Shown here piece by piece: positions 24,954 through 33,516 of a stretch of 64,000 nucleotides of DNA. The stretch lies in assembly GCA_001664505.1 (NCBI GenBank), contig CP011806.1:3260170-3324169 (forward strand). Reading direction: 5' to 3'. This stretch comes from Acidobacteria bacterium Mor1 (lineage in GTDB: Bacteria > Acidobacteriota > Polarisedimenticolia > Polarisedimenticolales > Polarisedimenticolaceae). Both the position numbers and the translations under genes were made by a program. The notes under the pieces are model-generated. The model searched no databases. It was given only the letters and a program-made list of their open reading frames with translations, and was not told where the DNA came from. Numbering within the stretch: the first letter of the stretch is position 1; each line of letters starts with the position of its first letter.

Positions 24954-26192
24954 CTAGGGCAGCTTGTCGAGAGCGTTCTCGGCGGCGAGACGCACCTGGG
25001 AGTGCGGGTCGTTGTCCCGCAGCCGCTCGAGATCCGGACGGGCCGAAGCGGCGCCGATCATGCCCAGCGCCTGTACCGCGTTGGCCCGGGCGGCCCACTC
25101 GGCATCGTCCAACATCGCGACCAGTGCGTTCTCTCCGCGCGGGTCGCGAATCTTCCCGAGGGCGTAGGCACTACGGCTGCGGACCTCTTCCTCCGGATCG
25201 CGGGTCGCGACGATCAAGGCGGGGACCGCCTCTTGCCGCGCCATGAGGGCCAGCGCGTCGGCCGCAATGGAACGGGTCTCCGAATCTTCGTGCTGCAGGA
25301 GCCGGGACACCCCTTCGACATGATCGGCGAACTCCGGCGACGCGAGTTTCGCCAGCGCAGTCCGGCGCACCGTGGGGTTTTCGTCATCCAATAGATCGAC
25401 GAATGCCTGCCCCCGTTCTTCGGCCTGGAGTTCGGAGAGCCCCTCGATGGCGTTGATCCGCACGTTCTCCACGTCGTCGGATTGCGCGGCCTGGATCAAC
25501 GGCTCGATCGCCTCGTCGCGTCCTGAACGGCCGAGGGCATAGGCCGCGTTCAGACGTTCCTCGGGGCTGCCCTCGGCCAGACGTTCGAGCATGAAAGCCA
25601 GCGACTCGTCGTCGCCGGTCTGGCCCACCGCGATCTCGCGCAACCGGGCGAGACTCTGCTCCGCTTCCCGCTCGCTCGACGAGATCTGGGCGAACAGTAC
25701 CGCGCACCCTGCGATAACGAACGCCGCGACGACGGGGAGCCAACGTTGGAAGCCTTCGATACGAAAGAAGGATCGCGCCTTGGGACCGTGGAGAAACAGA
25801 AGAGCGATGAAGCCCGCGACCACGAAGAAGGAGGCCGCGCCCAACGACAGGAACACCCCCAGCACTTTTTCTTCGTCAGCCGCTGCACCTTCCAGACCGG
25901 CCACCCCACGCGAGACGAGAAACACAGCGCCGATCATTCCACCGAAGGCGTAGAGGCAGACCAGCAACCAGGCCCACTTCTCGCCGGTGATCAACCCGCG
26001 AGCCGGCCAGGCCACGGCTAGCAACAGGAGCAGGACAACGCCCAGGATCCGGATGTCGATACCCAGGGCCAGGTTCCCGCTCAATGTCCCGACAAGTTGA
26101 GTCGCGCCCGCCAGGCCGATGGCGCCGACGGCGGACAAGACCATGCCCCATGCGACCATCGTCACGCCCGAGGGGCGAGGTTCACGTTCCAT
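24954..26192 (-). CDS. Polytopic membrane protein with HEAT-repeat tail
   Basis: 412 residues. Five probable transmembrane helices lie in the first 170 residues (for example VVLLLLLAVAWPA, WAWLLVCLYAFGGMIGAVFL). About 230 residues of HEAT repeats follow (SEERLNAAYALGRSG, NPTVRRTALAKLAS, EEEVRSRSAYALGKI, EWAARANAVQALGMIG) with the (V/A)R..A..ALG core. This is the reverse of the single-helix HEAT protein in the exopolysaccharide operon, though the repeats look alike. A TACAAT -10-like box lies at 26231-26236 on this strand. Function unknown; probably a scaffold. Confidence 0.78.
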   Translation of the reverse strand: MEREPRPSGVTMVAWGMVLSAVGAIGLAGATQLVGTLSGNLALGIDIRILGVVLLLLLAVAWPARGLITGEKWAWLLVCLYAFGGMIGAVFLVSRGVAGLEGAAADEEKVLGVFLSLGAASFFVVAGFIALLFLHGPKARSFFRIEGFQRWLPVVAAFVIAGCAVLFAQISSSEREAEQSLARLREIAVGQTGDDESLAFMLERLAEGSPEERLNAAYALGRSGRDEAIEPLIQAAQSDDVENVRINAIEGLSELQAEERGQAFVDLLDDENPTVRRTALAKLASPEFADHVEGVSRLLQHEDSETRSIAADALALMARQEAVPALIVATRDPEEEVRSRSAYALGKIRDPRGENALVAMLDDAEWAARANAVQALGMIGAASARPDLERLRDNDPHSQVRLAAENALDKLP

Positions 26193-26294
26193 CGAAGTCT
26201 CCGTCCAGCTGGAAGATGTTGTTGCCTCGCATTGTAGCGCGCCTTCAGCGATTTCCGACGCTGCGGCGGCGGCCTCTTCCAGCCGCGGAGGCCG

Positions 26295-27818
26295 TCAGAA
26301 CGGGGACGCGACGGAGAGCAGGTCCGGGAGCTCGGAACGGTCCCCCGCCTGGAGCCATCGCTGCAGGCGGCGATCGAACCCGGGCTCCTCGAAGGCCTCG
26401 ACCAGGGCGCCGTGGGACCCGCCGGCGACCCAGATCACGTGGCGGTCGGTGAACGACGGCAGGAGCTCCACGGCGTTGCTGATCGGCGTCGAGGTGTCAT
26501 GGTCCCCGTGGATCAGGAGCACCGGGATGTCGGTGCGGAAGTCACTGCGGAACCCATCGCCCAGGTCGGCGTTTCCCCACCACGCGCAGTCGTCGAGCAT
26601 GTCATGGGATCCGACCCAATCGATCGCAGGGTCGGCGAGAAGCTTCGCGCGCCGGCCGGCGGTGATCCCCGACCCGCAATCGAGCTGAAGCTCCGCCGGC
26701 CCGACGAGCCGTGGGTGAACCCAACGCCAAAGCAGCTCCTCGGCCTCGCCCTCGAGACGCCCATCGGCCACGTCCTCGAGCGCCGCATACCACCGCGGCC
26801 AGCGGAATGAAAAACTGGTGGAACGCAAGAACGGAAGGGAGGTCAGTTCCGCAGGTCCCAGCTCCAGGGTGACCTTCCGGGATTCACCCGGTTCAACGAT
26901 CTCCTCCCAGCCTTCCCCCGACAGCTCCAACTCCAGCCGGATCGGCTCCTCCCGGGAGCGCTCGACCATCTCGCGAAACGTGCGCAGCGGATTCTGCTCG
27001 GAGCGGCCGGCCTTCAGTTCGGCGGTGGAGACGATCCGCTCCATGGCGGCCCATTGACCGGAGCGAAGGTCGAAGGTGTGATCCGGCCCCTCCAGTGCGT
27101 TGAAGGTCGCCCGCTCGACGATGTCCGGGTACATGCGCATCAATGCCATACCCACGTGACTGCCGAAGCTGCTGGCCAGCAGTTGGATCCTCTCGTAGCC
27201 GAGCGCCCGCGCGACCTCGACGGTGTCCGCCGCCATCTCGGGCACCGAGTACCCCTCGAGCTCCACCCCCGCGGCCTCCTGCTGTGCGCGGCAGGCCTCG
27301 ATCGCCTGTTGCCTGGCGGCGTCACGCGCCGCGGCCGAGAGCGCCTGTTCCAGGCTCAACGGTTCCGGGTCCGGGCACTCCAGGGCTCCCGACACACCGA
27401 ACCCTCGCTGCCCCATGATCACCAGGTCGGCCGCTGCGATGAGAGGCAACACGTAGAACTCGGCCCAACCCTGGCGTTGAACCCGGTCGCCGGCGCCGGT
27501 CCATCCCGGCCCACCCATCATCCGCAGGATCGGCGGGCCGGCACCCTCTTCGGGACCGAAGAATCGAAAGAACTCCAGGGAGATCGGGGTGCTGTTCGGG
27601 ACGTGGCGGCGGGTCGGGACCGTGAGGATGCCGCGCTCGTAGCGAAGCTCCGACCCGTCGGTCAGCGTGACGGTGTGCTCGGTCAGTTCGAGAGATCGCT
27701 CGGCGATGGGAGGTGCGCGGAACGGCTCCGGCGCGGCCGACTCGGAGGGCGCTCCGCAACCGGGGAAACTCGCGGCGAACAGCAGACCGACGAGGAAGAG
27801 GAGACGTTTCGGTTTCAT
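26295..27818 (-). CDS. Exported alpha/beta hydrolase (S33/TAP-like), probable lipoprotein
   Basis: 507 residues from ATG 27818. The N-terminus LLFAASFPGC gives a possible lipobox with Cys21. Alpha/beta-hydrolase elements: oxyanion region MMGGPGWTG (the HGGPG-like motif of proline iminopeptidases), nucleophile Ser217 in ASSFGS (an Ala replaces the first Gly of GxSxG), acid in LLIHGDHDTSTP and His in GGSHGAL. S33 relatives act as aminopeptidases or esterases. Coupled to the MarR gene by TGATG, so probably under its control. Confidence 0.82.
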   Translation of the reverse strand: MKPKRLLFLVGLLFAASFPGCGAPSESAAPEPFRAPPIAERSLELTEHTVTLTDGSELRYERGILTVPTRRHVPNSTPISLEFFRFFGPEEGAGPPILRMMGGPGWTGAGDRVQRQGWAEFYVLPLIAAADLVIMGQRGFGVSGALECPDPEPLSLEQALSAAARDAARQQAIEACRAQQEAAGVELEGYSVPEMAADTVEVARALGYERIQLLASSFGSHVGMALMRMYPDIVERATFNALEGPDHTFDLRSGQWAAMERIVSTAELKAGRSEQNPLRTFREMVERSREEPIRLELELSGEGWEEIVEPGESRKVTLELGPAELTSLPFLRSTSFSFRWPRWYAALEDVADGRLEGEAEELLWRWVHPRLVGPAELQLDCGSGITAGRRAKLLADPAIDWVGSHDMLDDCAWWGNADLGDGFRSDFRTDIPVLLIHGDHDTSTPISNAVELLPSFTDRHVIWVAGGSHGALVEAFEEPGFDRRLQRWLQAGDRSELPDLLSVASPF

Positions 27819-28339
27819 CACTCGGCTCCTTCGCTTTCCTGGAGTCCCTGGAGCATGCGGCGCAACAGGGCGCCGAGTTCCCGGCGGTCGGACCTGGGTA
27901 GGGCCTCCAGGTTTCTGGATGCATCCTGGAAGCGGGCCTCGATCGCCCGGTCGATCAGCTCCAGCCCACCAGCGGTCAACTGAACCGAGCGGCTGCGCCG
28001 GTCCCCCGGAGTCTCGACGCGCTGGATCCACTCCCGCTTCTCGAGACGGTCCAGACACGCCGTCAGCGACCCGGACTGAATCAGCACGGTGCGCAGGAGA
28101 TCCGCAGGGCGCAGCCGGTAGGGCTCTCCCGACCGGCGCAGCGTGGCCAGGACGTCGAGGTCGGTGTAGCCCAGGCCGAACTCCTCGAGGGTCGATCCCA
28201 CGCTGCGATGCAGGGCCTCTGAAATGAGGATGATGCGGCCCACCACGTCCATCGCCGCCGTGTCCAGGTCCGGGCGTTCGGTGCGCCACTCGCGGCGCAG
28301 GTGATCGATGAGATCCGGAGCGGGATTCTTCGTCTTCAT
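27818..28339 (-). CDS. MarR-family transcriptional regulator
   Basis: 173 residues. A winged helix (about 55-130) contains YTDLDVLATLRRSG, the recognition region LIQSGSLTACLDRLEKREWIQR and the wing Asp-Arg-Arg (ETPGDRRSRSVQLT). MarR proteins are ligand-responsive dimeric repressors. Its own promoter carries an 18-bp palindrome at 28361-28378, so autorepression is likely. The predicted transcript begins at or next to the ATG, i.e. a leaderless mRNA. Confidence 0.9.
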   Translation of the reverse strand: MKTKNPAPDLIDHLRREWRTERPDLDTAAMDVVGRIILISEALHRSVGSTLEEFGLGYTDLDVLATLRRSGEPYRLRPADLLRTVLIQSGSLTACLDRLEKREWIQRVETPGDRRSRSVQLTAGGLELIDRAIEARFQDASRNLEALPRSDRRELGALLRRMLQGLQESEGAE

Positions 28340-28345
28340 GAGTTG

Positions 28346-28378
28346 AATCTAGATATCAAATATCTTGATGTCAAGATA
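28346..28378 (-). promoter_or_regulatory. MarR promoter with overlapping palindromic operator
   Basis: On the minus strand TTGACA (28374-28369), a 17-bp spacer and TAGATT (28351-28346) make a near-consensus sigma-70 promoter. The palindrome TATCTTGA-TG-TCAAGATA (28361-28378) covers the -35 box and part of the spacer, as expected for a steric repressor. A further ATCAA/TTGAT pair overlaps it. The predicted start (about 28339-28340) coincides with the MarR ATG. Confidence 0.8.
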
Positions 28379-28492
28379 CTTATTCATGGGACCTGCAACT
28401 CCCCCGGATTGCCGTGCGTTTAGCGGAGCATGCGAATGGCCGACCGGTTCGCGGCGCGCCCTTCGCAACACAAGAGAGAGGGGCTCCCACCG

Positions 28493-30208
28493 ATGACGAC
28501 TCGTGTCTTGTTGACCGCGCTGTGCGCCTGCGCCGTTCTGTGGGGCCCGGCCCTCGCTTCCGAGAAGGAAGACCGCTCTGTCGGCGAAAAGGTCCAGACG
28601 ATCATGGCGGAGTGGGACCGGGCGGACTCCCCCGGATGCGCCATCGCCGTCGTCCAGCGAGGCGAGACCGTTTTCAAGCGGGGCTACGGCCAGGCCAATC
28701 TGGACCACGGCGTCCCGATCACCTCACGCACGGTCTTCGATATCGGTTCGGTATCGAAGCAATTCACCGCCGCGGCCATCGCGCTGCTGGTCCAACAGGG
28801 GCGCCTCTCGCTGGACGACGACGTGCGCAAGCACATTCCGGAGATGCCGGAGTATGAAGCCCCGGTACTGGTCCGCCAGTTGATCCACCACACCAGCGGC
28901 GTGCGCGACTACCTCACGGTCATGGCCCTGGCCGGCCTCGAAGACCACGACGTGTACACCCTCGACGAGGTGGTGCAGATGATCGCGCGCCAGCGCAAGC
29001 TGAACTTCAAGCCCGGCGCCGAGTACCTCTACAGCAACTCCGGCTACATGCTGCTGGCCGAGATCGTCGAACGGGTCTCAGGCCGGACCTTCGCCGAATT
29101 CGTGGACGAGCAGATGTTCGGCCCGCTGGGAATGAGCGATTCGAGGGTCTATGTCGATTCGGAAGCGGTGATCCCACGGCGCTCGACCGGCTACAACCTC
29201 GACGACGAGCGCATCATCGTCGATCACTACTACAACTTCGCGGTACCCGGCGACGGCCAGGTCTACACCACCGTCGAAGACCTGGCCAGATGGGATCGCG
29301 CGTTCTACGACGGCGGCGTCGGCGCCGAGGGTTTCGCCGACAGCTTGCTCGAGCAGGGGGTGCTCAACGACGGCGCGAAGATCAACTACGCCTTCGGCCT
29401 GAGCCACGGCAACTACCGCGGTCTGGATGTTCTCGAGCACAACGGTGCCTGGGGCGGCTTCCGCGCCGACATGCTGCGGTTCCCCGGCGAGCAGACCTCG
29501 GTCTTCACCCTGTGCAACTACGGCGAGATCGACGCGACGCGCATCGGCAGGCAGGTCGCGGATCTCTTCCTGGACGATCGGTTCGAGGAGCCGGAGCAGG
29601 ACTCCGAAGAGGCCGGCGAAGAAACGGCGCTTCCTCCGGCCGTCGAGCTGACGGCGCAACAAATCGACGACGTTTCCGGCCGCTACTTCAATCCGGCATC
29701 CGGGAACATCCGCGACATCGCAGTGGTCGACGGCAACCTGTCCTACGTGCGCCGCGGAGGCCGCACCACCGAACTCCGGGCGGTCGCGCCGCGAGAGTTC
29801 CGTATGGTCGGCCTTTCGGTGGAGGTCGTCGTACGCTTCGAGCCCGGGCAAGGCCCCGCAACGAGAATGCGCGTCGATGTCGCCGGGAACGATCCCTTCA
29901 TGCACGAGGCGGTCGAACCCGCAAGCTATTCCGCTGCCGATCTGGCTCGCTTCGCCGGACGCTACTTCAGCGACGAACTCGATGTGGCGTACGTGCTCTC
30001 GGTTGAAGAGGGCCAGCTCTACCTGCAGATTCCCGGCGACCGCGACCGGCTCTCGGCAGGCTTCGCCGACTACTTCACCGGCACCGACGATCCCTCGGTG
30101 GCCCTGGAGTTCCAACGCAGCGGCGATGAGGTGCGTGGTTTCGTCGTGAATGCCGGACGGGTGCGGGGCGTGGTTTTCCGGCGGGCCGACTCCTCGCGAG
30201 GTGAATAG
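28493..30208 (+). CDS. Exported serine hydrolase (beta-lactamase/class C fold)
   Basis: 571 residues from ATG 28493; GAGAGGGG upstream and the signal peptide (LLTALCACAVLWGPALA) favour this over the upstream in-frame start at 28430. Active-site motifs: Ser86-x-x-Lys89 (SVSK), Tyr180-Ser-Asn182 (YSN) and His316-Asn-Gly318. A C-terminal extension (about 400-571) of lipocalin-like beta strands is common in this group. Relatives include D-aminopeptidases, esterases and carboxypeptidases. It is divergent from the marR-hydrolase pair; the MarR operator lies 115 bp upstream and might affect it. Confidence 0.85.
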   Translation: MTTRVLLTALCACAVLWGPALASEKEDRSVGEKVQTIMAEWDRADSPGCAIAVVQRGETVFKRGYGQANLDHGVPITSRTVFDIGSVSKQFTAAAIALLVQQGRLSLDDDVRKHIPEMPEYEAPVLVRQLIHHTSGVRDYLTVMALAGLEDHDVYTLDEVVQMIARQRKLNFKPGAEYLYSNSGYMLLAEIVERVSGRTFAEFVDEQMFGPLGMSDSRVYVDSEAVIPRRSTGYNLDDERIIVDHYYNFAVPGDGQVYTTVEDLARWDRAFYDGGVGAEGFADSLLEQGVLNDGAKINYAFGLSHGNYRGLDVLEHNGAWGGFRADMLRFPGEQTSVFTLCNYGEIDATRIGRQVADLFLDDRFEEPEQDSEEAGEETALPPAVELTAQQIDDVSGRYFNPASGNIRDIAVVDGNLSYVRRGGRTTELRAVAPREFRMVGLSVEVVVRFEPGQGPATRMRVDVAGNDPFMHEAVEPASYSAADLARFAGRYFSDELDVAYVLSVEEGQLYLQIPGDRDRLSAGFADYFTGTDDPSVALEFQRSGDEVRGFVVNAGRVRGVVFRRADSSRGE

Positions 30209-30247
30209 AACACGGGCTCGTGGGTAGACAACCTACGAGGAGTACCC

Positions 30248-30895
30248 ATGCGCAGAGTCCAGCCCTACAAGACCTTCAACGGAGCCGCCCGTGCACTCGA
30301 TAACGGCGGCCGCTTCTACAACCTGTTCACTCGAGCCGGCGACGAGACGGTCTCTACCGCCGAACTGCGGCGCGTCGCCGCGGCGAGCGGCGGGATTCGC
30401 GGCGCCCTGGTGTTCTTCGAGATGGCGCTCGGCGAGTTGTCGGCGGAAGAGCGCGACCGTCTGGTGTCGATGCTCGAGCCGAAGCTTCGCCGGGAGCTTC
30501 AGGCTGCCCCGGTAGAGGTCGTGGAGCCCGATGCGTTCGCAGGCAGGGCCCAGGCCGGCCGGCCCTACATCGTCGAGGGTTACGCCACCCAGGTCGACAC
30601 AACGTCGGCCATCACGTCGTTCATCATGATTCCGATCCAGGTGAACAACATCACCACCTTCAGCATGCTCCCGATCACCGAGGTCTACGACGTCTACCAC
30701 CTCTCGGGTTCGAAGGGTCGCGGATCATCTCCGCCCGATGACGCCGGCTGCACCCTCACGCTGACCAAGAGCAGCGGCGTCGACATGACCGGCCCCATCC
30801 GCTGGGGAGGCATCGCCAAGGAGCAGAGCGCGGGGACGGAGAAGGGCGCGCCGAAGACCCTCTACCTCGACCCCTGCTGCTACATGCCGCTCTAG
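30248..30895 (+). CDS. Conserved-looking protein of unknown function
   Basis: 215 residues, with GAGGAG seven bases before the ATG. No signal peptide or membrane helix. The first 90 residues are helical and charged (GELSAEERDRLVSMLEPKLRREL). The rest is beta-like with hydrophobic strands (ITSFIMIPIQVNNITTF) and a late CC pair. Ends 12 nt from a convergent membrane-protein gene. Family not recognised. Confidence 0.6.
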   Translation: MRRVQPYKTFNGAARALDNGGRFYNLFTRAGDETVSTAELRRVAAASGGIRGALVFFEMALGELSAEERDRLVSMLEPKLRRELQAAPVEVVEPDAFAGRAQAGRPYIVEGYATQVDTTSAITSFIMIPIQVNNITTFSMLPITEVYDVYHLSGSKGRGSSPPDDAGCTLTLTKSSGVDMTGPIRWGGIAKEQSAGTEKGAPKTLYLDPCCYMPL

Positions 30896-30907
30896 CAGCC
30901 CGGCGGC

Positions 30908-31261
30908 TCACTCGAACCAGATCATGTGCACCGCGACGCCGAGGAAAATTGCCACTCCCGCCGCTCGAACCAGGAACAGCAGCCGGTCCATCTTCTTGCG
31001 GTCCGCCGCCACCTGGCGCGCGCGCTCCTCGAGCTGGTGTTCGGACATCGGCTCCGCCGGTGGATCGAGTCTCTTGTCGAGCGGCCCGCCCCAGTAGACG
31101 TTGACGCCCAACATCCCGGTGATCGCGGCGATCAGCCACACCAGACCGACCCACGGAACCGGCACACTGAAGATCTTGTAGCCATCCCCCCAGATCACCG
31201 CCGCCGCGGCGGCAAGGCCGACGAACAGGGTCAGGGCGATTCGCTGCTGGTCGCGACTCAT
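30908..31261 (-). CDS. Small membrane protein of unknown function
   Basis: 117 residues with two N-terminal helices (about 8-24, 36-55), a cytoplasmic charged loop (LEERARQVAADRKKMDR) and a third helix near the C-terminus (about 93-113). A 15-bp palindrome lies 24-38 bp before its start. Function not recognisable. Confidence 0.6.
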   Translation of the reverse strand: MSRDQQRIALTLFVGLAAAAAVIWGDGYKIFSVPVPWVGLVWLIAAITGMLGVNVYWGGPLDKRLDPPAEPMSEHQLEERARQVAADRKKMDRLLFLVRAAGVAIFLGVAVHMIWFE

Positions 31262-31284
31262 GGGTCCCCTCCGCAGGGCGTGCA

Positions 31285-31299
31285 GTGGATCCGATCCAC
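31285..31299. promoter_or_regulatory. Palindrome GTGGATC-C-GATCCAC
   Basis: Perfect 7-bp arms around a single C, 24-38 bp upstream of the membrane-protein start at 31261 and about 210 bp before the XRE-TPR regulator gene. The position would suit an operator for the minus-strand gene; no protein can be assigned. Confidence 0.35.
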
Positions 31300-31505
31300 G
31301 CCGATTCTCGAGTGAATACCTCGGAAGGGCCGGTTTTGGGCTCGATTCTTGCGGAATCTACCCAGCCTGGGATCGGCTTCGCTCGATCGCCTAGCGTCGG
31401 CACGGCCGGGACCGTTCTTCAATTGAGCAAGAAAATAGGTGAATACAGGCTCAAAATGGCGAATCAGCATTGCCGATTTGGCTCTTCACCGTATGATCCC
31501 AGGCG

Positions 31506-32645
31506 ATGGGAAGTGCAGTCGTCAGTGCCTCGCCGGCGGTCGGCCGGCTCCTGCGGGAGAGCCGAAAACGCCGGGGGTGGACCCTCAAGCGGGTCGTCGA
31601 GCAGTGCAAGGAGCGCGGTCAGCCGATCCCGCTCTCGACCCTGGCGAAGATCGAGCAGGGCCGGGTCGATCCCGGCATCCGCCGCCTGAGAACCCTGCTC
31701 GAGCTCTACCGCATCCCCAGCGAGCTGGCCCATGACATGGTCGAGCTGGAACAACAGGCGGCGGTACCGCCGGAAGAGACGGATATCCGCCAGCTCTACG
31801 AGCGCGGCGTCGAGTACTGGAAGGCGGGAGACCTGTCTCAGGGCCTGGCCCACCTGATGGCCATCCGGCTCCTGGTTCCGGACGACGACGACTCCCGGGA
31901 ACTGCGGCAGGAGGCGACCCTGGCCTTCGCCGTACTCGCGCGCAACCTGGGCAAGTACAAACTGGCCAAGCAGCTGATCGACGAGATGCTCTGCGAACCC
32001 CCCGCCGAGCGTTTTCTGCTGCAGGTCCTGGTCGTCGCCTCGGGGCTCTGGCGGGGCAGCGGATCCCTCGAGGTCGCCCTGGCCCTGATCGATCGCGCCG
32101 AACGGCACATCGACCCGCAGGACGACCGCGGCGCTGCGTTCGTCTACCACCAGCAGGCCAAGCTCTACCACCAGAGCGGCCAACTGAAGACCGCGGCCCA
32201 GCGCATCGACCAGGTGCTCGGCCTCTACGAAAAGAACGACGATGTGCACAACGCCGCGCGGGCGCTGTTGCTCAAGGCAGAAATCCTGCGCGACCGGGGA
32301 GATCTGGGCGACGCCCTGGCGCTCTGCCGGGAGACCATCGACCGGGGCACGGCGCTGAGCCAGGAACGCCTGGTCGCAAGCGCATCCCTGGAGCTCGGAC
32401 GGGTGCAGCTGAGCCTGGGCGACGTCGATGAAGGTCTGGCGTCACTTCGGGAAGGGCTTGCCACCGCCGTTCGTCTTGACGACAAGACCACCCAGTTCTA
32501 CGCCCATTACTACCTGTGGAAAGCTCACGAAGATCAGGGGGACCGGGAACGGGCCGCATTCGAGCGACAGGCGGCTCGCTATTTCGTGGCTTCGGTGGAC
32601 GAACTGAGCGACGCCGTCACCGAAGTGCAGATGCTCGTCGACTAA
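31506..32645 (+). CDS. XRE-family HTH regulator with TPR domain
   Basis: 379 residues. The N-terminal Cro/C1-type HTH (about 10-65) includes LLRESRKRRGWTLKRV and LSTLAKIEQGR. About 280 residues of TPR-like helices follow (for example FVYHQQAKLYHQSGQLKTAAQ, split as AKLYHQSGQLKTAAQRI). The HTH-TPR layout resembles the peptide-sensing RRNPP regulators (PlcR, Rgg). A secreted protein starts 13 nt after its stop, the expected place for a cognate output or signal. Ligand and targets are unknown. Confidence 0.8.
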   Translation: MGSAVVSASPAVGRLLRESRKRRGWTLKRVVEQCKERGQPIPLSTLAKIEQGRVDPGIRRLRTLLELYRIPSELAHDMVELEQQAAVPPEETDIRQLYERGVEYWKAGDLSQGLAHLMAIRLLVPDDDDSRELRQEATLAFAVLARNLGKYKLAKQLIDEMLCEPPAERFLLQVLVVASGLWRGSGSLEVALALIDRAERHIDPQDDRGAAFVYHQQAKLYHQSGQLKTAAQRIDQVLGLYEKNDDVHNAARALLLKAEILRDRGDLGDALALCRETIDRGTALSQERLVASASLELGRVQLSLGDVDEGLASLREGLATAVRLDDKTTQFYAHYYLWKAHEDQGDRERAAFERQAARYFVASVDELSDAVTEVQMLVD

Positions 32646-32658
32646 GGGGGGGACAACC

Positions 32659-33447
32659 ATGCTTCGTACGATGCCCATGACCCTGGGGATCCTGGCCTGT
32701 CTTGTGACTTCAGCGGCATCGGCCCAGGTATGCACGCCGGATACTTGCCTGCCCCAGGACACTGCGATCAATCCGGTGACGCTCCACATCGAATCGGTCT
32801 ACACCGTGGAGGGCGCCGAGAGCGCCGACATCGCCCACGTGGAACAGGTCAGCGATCACGAGCACGTGGTGAGCGTCTTGTCCTCGGATGCCACCGAGGA
32901 ATTCGAACCGAGGATCGCCATCGACGACAGCGGCCGCACCTGGATTGCCTGGACCCTCAGCGACCCGGTCAAGGGGGACTCCCTGCGCGTCGCCACCCGG
33001 GAAGCCACCGGCGAGCCCTTCGAAGTCCATGATCTCTCCACCTTCTTCGACGACATCGCCGCCCGGCGGCCGGAGCTGACGGTGTTCGGCGACGCGGGCT
33101 GGATCGCCTACGAGGCGGACCGCACCGACGGCACCTACGTCGCCGCGGGAGTACTCGAGTCGATCCAGGACAAACCGGACCCGATCTTCTTCGTCGGCCA
33201 CTTCGAGGAATGGACCGGCAGCGACGCGCCGGACGTGTTGATCCAGCAGGACGGCGAGTCCATGTGGGTCTCCTGGGTCGAGAACCATATCTCGGTGAAG
33301 TGGAGCACCTGGGAACCACCGACTCCTGATGATGGCGGCGCCTGGTCCGCGCCTCACTACCTGCTTTACGGCATCATGCAGCTGAGCGTCCCCGAGGCCC
33401 GTGACTGCGTGCTCCAGCTCGTTCAGGGTTCGCCCGACTGCGACTAG
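32659..33447 (+). CDS. Secreted protein downstream of XRE-TPR regulator
   Basis: 262 residues with GGGGGGA upstream. A signal peptide of about 22 residues (LGILACLVTSAASA) is followed by QVCTPDTCLPQDT and repeated beta-strand phrases (RIAIDDSGRTWIAWTL, LTVFGDAGWIAYEADRTDG, VLIQQDGESMWVSWVE) like a partial propeller. Probably co-transcribed with the regulator upstream and closed by a hairpin. Function unknown. Confidence 0.7.
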   Translation: MLRTMPMTLGILACLVTSAASAQVCTPDTCLPQDTAINPVTLHIESVYTVEGAESADIAHVEQVSDHEHVVSVLSSDATEEFEPRIAIDDSGRTWIAWTLSDPVKGDSLRVATREATGEPFEVHDLSTFFDDIAARRPELTVFGDAGWIAYEADRTDGTYVAAGVLESIQDKPDPIFFVGHFEEWTGSDAPDVLIQQDGESMWVSWVENHISVKWSTWEPPTPDDGGAWSAPHYLLYGIMQLSVPEARDCVLQLVQGSPDCD

Positions 33448-33461
33448 CCGCGGCGTAGGAA

Positions 33462-33501
33462 ACCGAGCGCCGACGGCCTGAAGCGGCCGCCGACGCTCGG
33501 T
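33462..33501. terminator. Bidirectional terminator hairpin
   Basis: A 17-bp stem (33462-33478 with 33485-33501; two wobble positions), 6-nt loop, in the gap between convergent genes ending at 33447 and 33517. Confidence 0.7.
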
Positions 33502-33516
33502 CCCGCTACACGGGCA

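Noticed and set aside
31484-31500. TGGC..TTGC-like pair upstream of the XRE-TPR gene
   Set aside because: GG-to-GC distance is two bases too long for sigma-54.
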